Source: Mycoplasmopsis agalactiae 14628 (GTDB taxonomy: Bacteria > Bacillota_I > Bacilli_A > Mycoplasmatales > Metamycoplasmataceae). Taken from it: 64,000 nucleotides of DNA. Position 1 is the stretch's first letter; every line of letters starts with the position of its first letter. The stretch is taken from positions 1 to 64,000 of the forward strand of contig NZ_AJPR01000004.1 of assembly GCF_000266865.1 (NCBI RefSeq), in the 5' to 3' direction. The notes under the pieces were generated by a model. That model had not been told where the DNA came from and searched no databases. It saw only the letters and a program-made list of their open reading frames with translations. The translations under genes and the position numbers were made by a program. Below, one piece after another: positions 23,342 through 33,475 of the stretch.

Positions 23342-23764
23342 CTACTTTAGTTGACTTCTTCTTAGTTCATCAATGTTTTCATTAAGTTTCTTAAGTTCTT
23401 GAAGTATCAATTCATCTGTTGTTGGAGCAGCAACAACTACAACAGGTGGATTCTTTTTAGCTTTTCTTGCTTCAACAGCATTCTTAATCAAGAAATATAG
23501 AATTAAGAAAAGGAAAATAATAAGAGCAACAATGATAAATGAAATTAATGCTGCTAAGAATTTTCCAATTAAAACAGGGCCGGCTTTTAATTCAGAAACT
23601 GCTTGTACATTGAATAATGAAGCTATTGCAGCCATTATCACATCATTTGCTAATGAGCTAATAACTGCATTAAATGAAGCACCAATTAAAACACCAATTG
23701 CTAATAGTAGCATATTGCCACGTTTAACTGATGTTCATGCGTCGTTTACAGATTTTTTGAACAT
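23342..23764 (-). CDS. mscL: large-conductance mechanosensitive channel MscL
   Basis: 140 residues read through one TGA-Trp. N-terminal FKKSVNDAWTSVKRGN, the pore-lining TM1 (LLLAIGVLIGASFNAVISSLANDVI), a loop, TM2 (ISFIIVALIIFLFLILYFLI) and a cytosolic C-terminal helical tail match MscL. It opens under membrane tension to release solutes on hypo-osmotic shock. Confidence 0.92.
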
Positions 23765-23828
23765 AATATAATTATATTAAATTCAAGGCAAATTATTATC
23801 ATAATTTTAGGCTCATTAACCAATAATA

Positions 23829-23839
23829 CTATAAAACAG
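23829..23839 (+). repeat. CTATAAAACAG element, copy 2
   Basis: Exact core in the gap between grpE and mscL. The flanking ACT/AGT and TAAT/ATTA can pair around ATAAAAC. Confidence 0.6.
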
Positions 23840-23904
23840 TCATATTAGTTAATAACCTGTTTTTAGACATAACACTTATCCTTCAATGATAACTAATCAA
23901 ATAA

Positions 23905-23933
23905 AAATGAGAGCACAAGACGCCCTCATTTTA
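23905..23933 (-). terminator. terminator after grpE
   Basis: Stem AAATGAG/CTCATTT directly after the grpE stop codon, with a T run on the minus strand. Confidence 0.7.
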
Positions 23934-24920
23934 CTAATTATTATTTTTAGCAATTGTCTCTGCTACTTTTTCTTTTAAGGTGTGTAATTTACCAGGAGTC
24001 TTGTGATATGCATCATCTCCCAATTTTTCAATTAAAACTTTTGCCTGCGGATCATCAGATCTAACACTTGTGTCTACTAAGGCAACATGTAAAATTCTAT
24101 CATGCAACTTGTAAGCTGACGAATGAACGTTAATTATAGTGTTTGAAGGAAATTCATCATCAATAACTTGCTCATTAACTTTTTGGTATTTAGGGTCAAA
24201 AATCTCACCTTCAATTGGTTTAAGTTCAACAAAATTATATTTTTTAAATAATTCATCAAATTGTCAAGTTATCATTCTATAACCTTTAGCAAAAGCTTTT
24301 AATTTTGGATCATCAAGCAATTCAGCCTGCATTTCTGAACTTAAACTAGTTACTTTGTATAAGCTATAATAATTCACAAATTCTTCAAAAAACTTTTGCA
24401 ATGCATATTGCTCAACCTCTTTTTTTAATTCATTAGGGATAACAACAGCTTTTGGGCCTTCTTTTTCCTTTTCTAATAAGATTTTTAATAATTCATTTTG
24501 CTTAATAAGCTTTTCATTTTCAACAAAAAGAGAAAGAATTCTTTCTTGTGCTTTTGCTAATGGATCAGCAGTTGTTTCTTCTTGGTTTTTGCTTTCTTTC
24601 TCAATAGCATCTAATGCTTTTTGATTAGTTAGCTCTTCATAATTTTTTAAAGTAACTTCAAATCAAAGTTTTTGATTTCTATATTCTTCATTAGGGTGGT
24701 TTTTAGGAATTTTTAATTGAAATTTGTAGCTTTGTTCAATGTCTTTACCTAAAAACTTGTCATCAAAGTTAGGTATAAAATTATTTTTGCCTAAAACTAA
24801 TTTATGATCCTTTGCACAAAAAGGCTCTATAAGCTCTTTTTTTGGAGAATATGCATCAATATCTAATACTAAAATGTCGCCTTTGTCAAAGGTTTTTTTA
24901 ATTTCACTAACTTTATTCAC
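23934..24920 (-). CDS. grpE: GrpE fused to an N-terminal trigger-factor-like PPIase domain
   Basis: 328 residues against about 190-220 for typical GrpE. Residues ~10-95 (FDKGDILVLDIDAY, LVLGKNNFIPNFDDKFLGKD, then FQLKIPKNHPNEEY) follow the pattern of the FKBP-type domain of trigger factor. Residues ~145-315 are GrpE: a long coiled-coil helix, then GYRMITWQFDELFKKYNFVE, GEIFDPKYQ and the C-terminal beta domain. GrpE releases ADP from DnaK. I chose GTG 24920: hrcA's TAA is followed directly by AGGAGAAGAT and this GTG. An ATG at 24947 in frame overlaps hrcA and lacks such a site. Confidence 0.85.
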
Positions 24921-24930
24921 ATCTTCTCCT

Positions 24931-25938
24931 TTATTCATCATATTCATTTATCAACTCTTCTAATATTTCTAAAGCAGAAATGCCTTTGGCATAGTTCATT
25001 CTGTTCGTACCAACTAATGAAATTTCTTTAATTTTATTGTTTTGTAACTTCTTGGCTATAAATGTACTATGATCACTACATATAGCTATTTTTATATTTC
25101 TATTTTGATCTGATATTTCAGAATCAATTATTTCTCAAATAGATTCATTTTCAATCTTGTGCAATATTTTTAGTAAATCTTGCCGTGAAATTTCATCAGC
25201 TAAAATAATGTTGTTTCTGCCATAAATGTTATTTTTATTAACGAATGCAAAGTGGAAAACTTGATTTATGTACTCTTCTAGTAATGTCTCATAATTTTTG
25301 ATAGATTCAGATAGTATAGGTCAAAGTGCTTTAGCAGATGAAGCTAGATTAATTAATGATGAATTCACTAACCTTTGATTGAATACTTTAGTTGCAATGG
25401 CTAAGTCATTCATTGAGTACATATCTTTATTAATGTTTATGTTATTAGTAGTTGTTTTGTTATATGAATCAGTTATTAATACTATTCCTTCTCTGTCGGA
25501 CAAAGGAACTAATTGCAAGTTTTTGAGCGTCGCATCTTCATTATTTTCAGTAGTAACTAAAGTTACCCCGATAGATTCAGTTATTATTTTAGCTGCTTCT
25601 TCAACAGTGTTTTCAATTGACACTCTTCTTCGTGCAAAGATGTCTTTTATCCTTTCTTTAAAGGCATTTGTGTCAAAATTTACTAAATACATTGCATAGT
25701 ATTCATAGCCTTTAGCTGAAGGAACTCTTCCGCTTGAAGTATGAGTTTTTTCCAAAAATCCATACTTTTCCAAATCATTCATTAAGTATCTAACTTTAGC
25801 ACTAGAAAAGTTTAATTTAAAATTTTCTAGTAATGCTTGCGAACTAACAGGAACTCCATCTTCGATAAACATCTCAACAGTATATTTTAAGACTGTTTTT
25901 AAGTCGGCAGTTAAACCAAAATCATCTTTTTTAAGCAT
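24931..25938 (-). CDS. hrcA: heat-inducible transcription repressor HrcA
   Basis: 335 residues read through TGA-Trp. The N-terminal winged helix (VPVSSQALLENFKLNFSSAKVRYLMNDLEKYGFLEKTHTSSGRVPS) is clear, followed by the GAF-like dimer domain. HrcA binds CIRCE operators and represses chaperone genes. It forms an operon with grpE. A degenerate CIRCE lies 20-46 nt upstream, so it probably represses itself. TATAAT sits only 6 nt before the ATG, with no Shine-Dalgarno site, so the mRNA may be leaderless. Confidence 0.93.
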
Positions 25939-25944
25939 AGTAAA

Positions 25945-25950
25945 ATTATA
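25945..25950 (-). promoter_or_regulatory. -10 element of the hrcA promoter
   Basis: Perfect TATAAT on the minus strand, six bases from the hrcA ATG. A start site 6-7 nt downstream would fall on the start codon itself. Confidence 0.55.
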
Positions 25951-25957
25951 ATCTTTT

Positions 25958-25984
25958 TTAGCATATAAATAGCTAAAGTGCTAA
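25958..25984. promoter_or_regulatory. degenerate CIRCE operator
   Basis: TTAGCATAT and AAGTGCTAA separated by exactly 9 bp, matching 14 of 18 bases of the CIRCE consensus TTAGCACTC-N9-GAGTGCTAA. It overlaps the expected -35 region of hrcA, where HrcA binding would block transcription. Confidence 0.65.
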
Positions 25985-26006
25985 AAAAGTTTCTTGGCGT
26001 AAAGTT

Positions 26007-26017
26007 CTGTTTTATAG
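26007..26017 (-). repeat. CTATAAAACAG element, copy 3
   Basis: Exact core on the minus strand in the gap between rpmE and hrcA. Confidence 0.55.
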
Positions 26018-26074
26018 GCTTGTTTGTCACGCGTGTCTAAAAGGGTACCTAATTAAATAATTAGAGTGCCAAAA

Positions 26075-26095
26075 AAAGAACCACGGGGGTTCTTT
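26075..26095 (-). terminator. terminator after rpmE
   Basis: Stem AAAGAACC/GGTTCTTT followed on the minus strand by a run of T, just past the rpmE stop. Confidence 0.8.
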
Positions 26096-26104
26096 GTTGT
26101 GAAT

Positions 26105-26320
26105 TTAATATTTTGCACTCTTTTTAGCAAGTCTTTGATTAAATTTGTCAATCATACCAGTTGCTTTAGTTTTTGCTCTATCGCCGGTATAAACAACGTG
26201 GCATCCTGAACAAACATCGATTGAAATTGACTTTTTAGTTGTTCCAAATGTGAATTTTTTTGAACATGTTGAGCAAGTTGCTTCAACAGTGTTGTATTGT
26301 GGATGTATATCTTTTTTCAT
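26105..26320 (-). CDS. rpmE: 50S ribosomal protein L31, zinc-binding type
   Basis: 71 residues. N-terminal MKKDIHPQYN and the two cysteine pairs (CSTC and CSGC) define the C+ zinc form of L31, which bridges the subunits. AGGAGA precedes the ATG. It lies directly downstream of rpsD on the same strand. Confidence 0.96.
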   Translation of the reverse strand: MKKDIHPQYNTVEATCSTCSKKFTFGTTKKSISIDVCSGCHVVYTGDRAKTKATGMIDKFNQRLAKKSAKY

Positions 26321-26341
26321 AATATAATCTCCTAATCTTAA

Positions 26342-26938
26342 CTATTTTGAATAGTGTTCGATAACAAAGTTTTCTTTAACATTTGGATTTAGTTCACTTC
26401 TATCAGGAAGTCTGTCAACTTTAGCTTCAAAGTTTTTAACTGTTAATCAAGCAGCAGCAGGTTTTGATTCTAAAGCAGCCTTAACTTGATTATTGTTTTG
26501 TGTCTTTGCTTTAAGTGTAATAACATCGCCTACAGATATGTGCATAGAAGGAATGTCAGCATTCTTGCCATTAAGTTGGAAATGTCCGTGTGCTACTAAT
26601 TGACGAGCTTGTCTTCTTGTTGTAGCAAAACCCGCTCTATAAACAACATTATCAAAACGACTTTCTAAAAGTTGTAATAGGTTTGTACCAGCAACACCTT
26701 TCATTTTGATAGCACGAGCGTAAATTTTTTGTAATTGTTTTTCGCTAATGCCATAAATAAATCTTACTTTTTGTTTTTCATATAAATGCAATCCATAGTC
26801 AGATAGCTTAACACGTTTGTTACCATGTTGACCAGGTGCATAGGTACGTTTTTTACCTTTTGAAAATTCTTTTTCGTTTTCTAAAATTGAAATCCCGTAA
26901 CGACGAGCTTTTTTGAAAACTGGTCCTAAATATCTCAT
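26342..26938 (-). CDS. rpsD: 30S ribosomal protein S4
   Basis: 198 residues, one TGA-Trp near the C-terminus. N-terminal [18 protein letters not shown], the [21 protein letters not shown] helix and the S4 RNA-binding domain ([25 protein letters not shown]-type) are all present. A primary 16S binder that starts 30S assembly. It lacks the N-terminal cysteines of zinc-type S4. Confidence 0.97.
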
Positions 26939-27180
26939 CTTTCCTCTTTCTGCATAAAAACATCAAAAGGAGACAATTTCTTTACTCTTGATGATTTTTT
27001 AATGATTTCGGTTTACAGCTAACTTACTTTCAAATCAATTAGAAAATATCATATAGTGAATAAATAATTATCTGCTGTTAATTATGCAAAATATATTTTA
27101 TTATAAATTAGCAAAAATATAAGCAATTTTTGCGATAAAATCAAGTAAATATAAAGTGATATCAATGGTTGCTAATAACA

Positions 27181-27191
27181 CTGTTTTATAG
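27181..27191 (-). repeat. CTATAAAACAG element, copy 4
   Basis: Exact core on the minus strand, about 45 nt past the stop of the 501-residue gene and upstream of rpsD. Confidence 0.55.
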
Positions 27192-27234
27192 GATTTTATG
27201 TCAAATTGCTTTTTAAAGTAATGTCTTTGTTAGC

Positions 27235-28740
27235 TTATGGCTTTAATAATTTAATCATTTTGCCCACTCATAGAGCCATTTTAAAATACTGAAATTTTCA
27301 AGAAACATTTTGTTTTGAATCTTCACTAAAAATATGGTATTCGAAAACTAGATTTTCTTTTTCAGAATCATAGTAAATTGATACTGAATTTTTGCTGTTA
27401 TCCGAATAAAGATTTAAAAGCACATAATTATTCTCGCATCAAGATTTGAATATGACAATTTTGTTAAATATCTTGCTTTCTAAATACTTGTTTTCGATAA
27501 TTGAAATTAAATTATTTACATTAGTAAAATCAATTTTTTTATATTTCTTAATAACGTTTATGCTACCAAGGTTTTCCTTGAGCGAATTATACTTAAACGA
27601 TAGTAAATTGTTTCTGTTTCTGTAAATATTCAGCATTCAAACTAAACATATTAAAAAGTAATAGTTATTATGAATTTTTGAATATCTTGGATTGGCATTA
27701 ATTTTTTCAAATGAATATGTAAATAAGCAGTTTTCGTCATTTAATAAATCTTCAACAGTGTCTGAATTGTAGTAAAAATATCTCATCTTGTATTGCTTGA
27801 TTAAATCTATTATTTGACTACTTGCATTTGGCGGAATAACAACAAATAATTTTTTAATATTAACTTGGTTAGATCTTTTTAACTCTTCAACTAAAAAGTC
27901 TAAGTACAGCAAAACTATTTGGTCAAGAGAAATATTTTTAAGCTTATAATCAATTAAAAAATCAGCAGCTAAATTAGAGTAATTATCAATATGAATTATG
28001 CTTTGATAGCTTTTTAATTTTGGCAGCAAGTTTTTAAATAAATCAAAAAATTTTCTGCTTTTGTTGCTGTTCATCTTGCTTTTTTTAACTTTAAAACTGG
28101 TGTCGTAATTACTAAATAATTGCGAACATAACGATAGTGAATAATCATTGTTTACTAAAACTAAGCTTCTTGATTTATATCGCGGTCTTACGTTAAAAAA
28201 TGCTTTAAGAATTTCTTCTTTTGACGTTTGTGTAGATATTAAATGATCAACATTTAATAACTCAGCCTCATAATTCAGATCATTGTCAATAGACTCTAAT
28301 TTTTTGTTGCTACAAAAACTATCATACACTTTTTGCAAAATGTCCTTTTTTACATAAAACCTTGTTTTATAGTCATATACGACAATAGAAACACATTTTG
28401 AAGATTTTGAAATTATAAATTTCACTATGTAATCAATTTTGTGCTTGTTGCAAGCTATTTCATCAGTAGAAATATCTGTGCCAACATTAGAATCATATGA
28501 ATAAACCTTAAAATTTTTAACAGGTATATTTTTGATGTATTTAACTATTTTATAGTGCTTAAGATCTCCTTGAAAAGACAATAAAATCTTTTGCTCACTA
28601 TTATCATCAAGTATTGAACAAATGTGTTCAAAAACCAAAGAACATGTTTGCTCACTTATATGTTCTTTTGTAATTGACTTTAAAATTAATGAGTTTCCTG
28701 TTATGGACATTAGGACTTTATTATTTAAATCACCGATCAT
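27235..28740 (-). CDS. conserved-looking protein of unknown function, follows gyrA
   Basis: 501 residues, whole only with five TGA-Trp codons, so it is expressed under the mycoplasma code. I do not recognise the family. It has no signal peptide or membrane span and is rich in Asn, Lys, Ile and Ser. Alternating beta-strand/helix patches such as KKLFVVIPPNASSQIIDLIKQY and KILLSFQGDLKHYKIVKYI faintly recall alpha-D-phosphohexomutase repeats, but the phosphoserine and metal loops are not visible. It starts 18 nt after gyrA on the same strand, so it is probably cotranscribed. Confidence 0.7.
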
Positions 28741-28757
28741 TAAGCATACCCTTAAAA

Positions 28758-31517
28758 TTAATCAATATCAATTTCTATAGTCTCTTCATTGATGTCGCCT
28801 TTATCTAAAAGAATTTCTTTAGTTTGATTTTTTATATCATCAATGAATTTTTCATCCTCAATAGTTTCGTCTAAAGTTGAATCGCTTTCTAACTTAACAA
28901 TTTCAACTGCCTGAATTTGTTCTTTTTTCTTCAAGTTAATTAACTTGACTCCTTTTGTTGCTCTACCAGTTTCATTTATGTCCTTGATAGGAATTCTAAT
29001 TGTAAGACCGCTTGTTGTAATCATTAGAATCTCATCATGTGGATTAACAAAACGAGCAAAGACTAAGTTTCCAGCTTTTTCGCTGTTTATACCAATAACA
29101 CCTTTTCCGCCTCTGTGTACTAATCTGAAAAGGCTGTGGTGGGTTATTTTACCAAAACCATTTTTGCCAATTGTTAAAATCAATTCGCCTTCAGAACTAG
29201 ATGAAGCAGAAATACATGTTTCATCCTCAGCTAAGGTAATTCCTTTTACACCTGTAGCAATTCTGCTTAAAGCTCTAAATTCGTTGGAGTGAAACTTAAC
29301 AATTCTTTGTTTGCTATTAGCTAATAAAATTAGTTCATCGTCATCAATAATTGAAGCACGAATAAGCTCATCATCCTCTTTGAGGTTGAATGCACGCTTA
29401 CCATTTATATTAATAATTTGAAACTCTGAAAGACTAGTTTTCTTAATTATTCCTAATTTTGTTGCAGTAAATAAGTATTTATCATCACTATATTCATCAA
29501 CAGCAAGCATTGAGATGACTTTTTCGCCTTCGTCGACCTTAAGTCTAGGAACTATGTTAATAAAAGAAGTTCCTTTAGATTGTCTATTTAATTCAGGTAT
29601 TTCATGAGCACGGATTCTATAAACACGTCCATGGTTTGTAAAAATAAGTAAATCGGTGTGTGTTGTGGTGGTGATAATTGATGAAATATCATCATCATTG
29701 TATGTTTTCATTGTTGTTATGCCAACACCGCCACGTCTTTGGGTCTTGTACTCTTCTAAATCAATTCTCTTAACATAGCCTTTAGTGCTAGTTGTTATGA
29801 CAATATCTCTTTTAGTTATTAAATCTTCATCATTAATTGATGCACTAATATTTTTATCAATTACTGTTCTACGCTCATCAGCATATTTGTTTTTTATTTC
29901 AGTTAATTCATCAATAATTAGCTCAATTAATAAATCTCTATTAGCTAAAATGTTGCTAATTCTTTCAATTTCAGTGGCTAAATTACGCATTTCTTCGATC
30001 ATGCTATCAACAGCTAATCCGGTTAGTCTACCTAAACGCATATCAACTATAGCTTTTGTTTGCTTTTCGCTTAAATTAAACCTTGCTGATAAATTATTTT
30101 GTGCATCTTGATCTGTTTTAGAAGCTTTGATTATTTTAATTACTTCGTCAATGTTTTCAACAGCTATCTTAAGGCCTTCTAAGATATGCATTCTATCTTG
30201 GGCTTTATTTAAATCAAATTTTAGCCTTCTAGTAACAACATTTTCTTGGTGTTTTAAATAAACTTCTAAGGCATACTTAATATTTAATAATTTAGGCTCA
30301 CCATCAACTAATGCAACAAAATTAACATTGTAATTTGACTGAAGCGGAGTTTGCCTATAAAGCTTATTTAATATGATTTCTGGAACTTCGCCCTTTTTAA
30401 TATCAATAATTATTCTAATGCCATTTCTATTTGATTCATCACGTAAATCAGCTATACCTTCAATGGTTTTGTCTTTCATTAATTGAGCTATTTTCTCAAT
30501 GATTAAAGTTTTCTTTATTTCATATGGTATTTCTGAAACAATAATTCTGCTTTTACCATTTTGTAAGTGTTCAATCTTGGCAATTGATCTTACTGAAATA
30601 GAGCCTTTACCTGTTTCATAGGCTTCTTTAATTCCTTTTGTGCCCATAATCATAGCACCAGTTGGAAAGTCAGGCCCTGGAAGGAATTCCATAATTTCAC
30701 TTATGCTAATTTCTGGATTTTTAGCTAAAGCAATAGTTGCATCAATTGTTTCAGCTAAATTATGAGGAGGAATGCTTGTAGCCATACCAACAGCTATTCC
30801 TGAACCACCTGAAACTAATAAGTTTGGAAAACGTGAAGGAAGAACTGATGGCTCTTTTTCAGTTGCATCATAGTTATCGACGAAGTCGACAGTATCTTTC
30901 TTAATGCCTTCTAACATTAAAGAAGCAACTTTAGACATTCTAGCTTCTGTATAACGCATAGCTGCAGCTTGATCGCCGTCAATCGATCCAAAGTTACCGT
31001 GGCCGTCAATCAAAGGATATCTCATAGAAAAATCTTGAGCCATACGAACCATAGCTTCATAAACAGATGAGTCACCATGGGGGTGATATTTACCTAAAAC
31101 ATCACCAACAATTCTGGCACTTTTACGGTGCTGTGTACCACTGGTGATGCCTAATTCACTCATATCATAAAGTATTCTTCTATGAACAGGTTTTAGTCCA
31201 TCTCTAGCATCAGGCAAGGCACGCGAAACAATAACGCTCATTGCATAATCTAAAAATGAGACTTTCATCTCTTTTGAGATCTGCATTGGAATTATTCCAT
31301 CTTGCTCAGTTTCAACTAATTTTGGCTCAACTTTGTATTCTGGCTTATTTTGTGGAATATCTTCTTCATCTTCGTCATCATTTTTATTATCTTTTGGCTT
31401 TTTAAAGGCTATAAAAAGTTCATCAGAAGAATCATTTTCATCATCATAAGATTCTTCATTTAATTTGTCACTACCGTTGATTAATTTTTCTTTTTCATCA
31501 TCATTTATTTTAGCCAT
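28758..31517 (-). CDS. gyrA: DNA gyrase subunit A
   Basis: 919 residues, somewhat long. After an unusual acidic, Asp/Glu/Lys-rich stretch (1-70), the breakage-reunion core follows: [18 protein letters not shown], the quinolone-determining region [13 protein letters not shown] (Ser150 and Glu154 match E. coli 83 and 87) and the catalytic Tyr189 in MRYTEARM. Six beta-pinwheel repeats form the C-terminal DNA-wrapping domain, with the GyrA-box-like QRRGGVG that separates it from ParC. Gyrase adds negative supercoils. The subunit B gene is not in the window. Confidence 0.95.
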   Translation of the reverse strand: MAKINDDEKEKLINGSDKLNEESYDDENDSSDELFIAFKKPKDNKNDDEDEEDIPQNKPEYKVEPKLVETEQDGIIPMQISKEMKVSFLDYAMSVIVSRALPDARDGLKPVHRRILYDMSELGITSGTQHRKSARIVGDVLGKYHPHGDSSVYEAMVRMAQDFSMRYPLIDGHGNFGSIDGDQAAAMRYTEARMSKVASLMLEGIKKDTVDFVDNYDATEKEPSVLPSRFPNLLVSGGSGIAVGMATSIPPHNLAETIDATIALAKNPEISISEIMEFLPGPDFPTGAMIMGTKGIKEAYETGKGSISVRSIAKIEHLQNGKSRIIVSEIPYEIKKTLIIEKIAQLMKDKTIEGIADLRDESNRNGIRIIIDIKKGEVPEIILNKLYRQTPLQSNYNVNFVALVDGEPKLLNIKYALEVYLKHQENVVTRRLKFDLNKAQDRMHILEGLKIAVENIDEVIKIIKASKTDQDAQNNLSARFNLSEKQTKAIVDMRLGRLTGLAVDSMIEEMRNLATEIERISNILANRDLLIELIIDELTEIKNKYADERRTVIDKNISASINDEDLITKRDIVITTSTKGYVKRIDLEEYKTQRRGGVGITTMKTYNDDDISSIITTTTHTDLLIFTNHGRVYRIRAHEIPELNRQSKGTSFINIVPRLKVDEGEKVISMLAVDEYSDDKYLFTATKLGIIKKTSLSEFQIININGKRAFNLKEDDELIRASIIDDDELILLANSKQRIVKFHSNEFRALSRIATGVKGITLAEDETCISASSSSEGELILTIGKNGFGKITHHSLFRLVHRGGKGVIGINSEKAGNLVFARFVNPHDEILMITTSGLTIRIPIKDINETGRATKGVKLINLKKKEQIQAVEIVKLESDSTLDETIEDEKFIDDIKNQTKEILLDKGDINEETIEIDID

Positions 31518-31990
31518 ACGTAAATCTCTCCTTTATATTAAAAGGCATAATATTATAAATATAATATTAATTTTACCAAAAATAGCATTTTTTTTGCATT
31601 ATAAACTAAGCAAAATTTAGCAAGCTTTCAACATTAATTTGTGTTGTTGATGTAATGATTTTAATTTTTAAGCATTTTTAAATCATTTGATTATATTTTG
31701 CTAAATAGATATTATTTCATTTTTTACTGTTTAATACTATAAAACAACCTAATTAGTATAAATTTACAACAAGCAATTTTGACTTGAATTTTTGAGCTAT
31801 TTTTTAAGAATGAATAAAGTATTTAACCATTTTATATATATCTTAGATGACAGTTTAGTTTGTCCTTTGCCTTTTCAACATACTATTGCATTTAGTATCA
31901 AAATCATAAGTTGAAAATTACATGCTTTTTATCCTTTCCTATTCTAATAAACAAGTGAATTTTAAATCATTTTATAAAGTGAACTTTTTC

Positions 31991-32013
31991 GGGAAAAAAG
32001 AGCTGTTTTTCCC
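31991..32013. repeat. hairpin element, copy 2
   Basis: Inverted repeat with arms GGGAAAAA/TTTTTCCC, sharing 19 of 23 positions and the upstream AGTGAAC with the copy at 18164-18186. It lies in the gene-free stretch after hsdS. Confidence 0.55.
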
Positions 32014-32174
32014 GTCTTTTTCTTATGTTCTTGTTATTAGATGTTTTGCTGACAAACGTAAAATAAATTTCTATTGTAGTTAGGCTTAGAGCCATTTTTA
32101 TACTGAAATATAAATTCTAAAGAAATTAATGTTAATGCTTCTTTAAGCAAAAATCTAATATTTTCACTAGAACA

Positions 32175-32207
32175 AAAAACACCAGCAGTTTACTGATGTC
32201 TTTTGTT
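32175..32207 (-). terminator. probable terminator after hsdS
   Basis: The minus strand reads GACATCAG, a short loop, then CTGCTGGTGT and a run of T: an imperfect stem about 100 nt past the hsdS stop. Confidence 0.5.
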
Positions 32208-32308
32208 AAAGATTAAAATACACATTGATCTTTTTTTCTTGCATATCAATACACAAGCATTTTCCTAGCATCTGTATTAGTTATCTATATTAAATTTCAT
32301 AATTTCTT

Positions 32309-33472
32309 CTATACAAACATTTTCTCTAACAACGTATTTTTGATATTTTTTAGACTGTTAAGCTTACGCTGATGAAGGGCGATTAGGGAATCAAGGTGAG
32401 AAAATAGGGATGATATTTTGGATTGCTCTTCTACATTTGTTATAGGTAAAACAAAATTAAAAATTGTATTTGTATCTATATTTGGTATACCACTAGACTT
32501 TGATGATCTTTCACAATAACTTATGAAATTATTAGTCATATAACTATAAATGTAATATCTGGGAATTTTTATATTTTGAATAACATATGTGCGCTGATTA
32601 GCATTATATTTGCCATCTGCTAAGTGCAAATTACCAACTGTAGAACCGCTACCTGATATAGTAATTCCTTCGCCTTCAAACGCATAAGAATCTATTTTAT
32701 AAATTTCATAACCACAAGTGTAGAAATTATAAGTACCATTTGGTTTGGCATCTTTTGTATCAAGTTTTCCGGAGAAAATATCAACTAAATTCCCCAACTT
32801 TTCCTGTTCTCAAGCGTTAGTAAATTCTTTGAATCTTATGCTTGGAAATTGAGATTTTTCGTCACAAAACATCCTGTCAAGCAGTCTATTTTTAAGATTT
32901 TTCAAGATAGAAAGCTTACGCTGATGAAGGGTGATTAGGGAGTCAAGGTTGGCTAAAAGCCGACCTATTTTATTTTGTTCTGGAAGCGTTGGAGAACTTA
33001 AATTTATATTTAAAAAAGCTGATTCATGAATTTTTAGTTGACCATATACAACGCCTTGTCTATATCTAAGAATTTTATCTATCAGTTCATTTCTACACAA
33101 AGCCTTTTCAATGAACTGTGAATTCGACAAGTTTGTTGTTCTAAAAACACTATAAACAGGGGAAATACATGCATTACCATACTTATTTGAACCTATGGAT
33201 CCTCTATCTAAATTATTTGATGAATAAATAAAATCCCCATATTTTGTTACTTTATAAATTTTATTTTCGGCATCTTTTACTAAGCTACTCCTATCGTATC
33301 TTTTGCCCTTTGGAGTAATACCCTCATTAGCTATGAATGCCATCAGGGGAAAATCTATAGTTTGCTTGCTAAATTCCAATCGTTCTGTTAATAAATCGCC
33401 AACTTTTCACTGTTCTCAAGCGTTAGTAAATTCTTTGAATCTGATCTTAGGAACCAATAATTTTTCACTCAT
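32309..33472 (-). CDS. hsdS: type I restriction-modification specificity subunit HsdS
   Basis: 387 residues joined through TGA-Trp codons. It has the classic layout of two target-recognition domains, each followed by a conserved helix. The helix near residue 175-205 (LDSLITLHQRKLSILKNLKN) recurs at the C-terminus (LDSLIALHQRKLNSLKNIKN), and RFKEFTNAWEQ opens both halves. HsdS sets the DNA site for the methylase complex. It begins 3 nt after hsdM. The half-repeats are also near-identical as DNA, so the two domains can be swapped by recombination. Confidence 0.92.
32360..32397. repeat. hsdS internal direct repeat B, copy 1
   Basis: 38 nt encoding the C-terminal conserved helix of HsdS. It matches 32913-32950 at 36 of 38 positions, same orientation. 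Confidence 0.8.
32804..32836. repeat. hsdS internal direct repeat A, copy 1
   Basis: 33 nt identical to 33410-33442. It encodes the RFKEFTNAWEQ segment that opens the second half of HsdS. Confidence 0.85.
32913..32950. repeat. hsdS internal direct repeat B, copy 2
   Basis: Partner of 32360-32397, encoding the central conserved helix of HsdS. Confidence 0.8.
33410..33442. repeat. hsdS internal direct repeat A, copy 2
   Basis: Partner of 32804-32836, at the 5' end of hsdS. Confidence 0.85.
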
Positions 33473-33475
33473 AAT

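Larger units (their letters stand above)
31518..32308. other. 791-nt region with no gene
   Basis: AT-rich DNA between gyrA and hsdS, without a convincing ORF even with TGA as Trp. It contains a near copy of the CTATAAAACAG element (31737-31747, last base A), the second GGGAAAAA/TTTTTCCC hairpin (31991-32013), a probable hsdS terminator (about 32175-32207) and TATAAT-like boxes ahead of gyrA. It may be decayed coding DNA. Confidence 0.6.

Noticed and set aside
24921-24947. ATG start at 24947 for grpE
   Set aside because: It overlaps hrcA, has no ribosome site, and the GTG at 24920 sits exactly behind AGGAGAAGAT.
26041-26070. Second CIRCE half-site (GGCACTC on the minus strand) near rpmE
   Set aside because: No matching right half at 9-bp spacing.
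31302-31517. parC instead of gyrA
   Set aside because: The wrapping domain carries a QRRGGVG GyrA-box-like motif and the QRDR fits GyrA, so gyrA is preferred.
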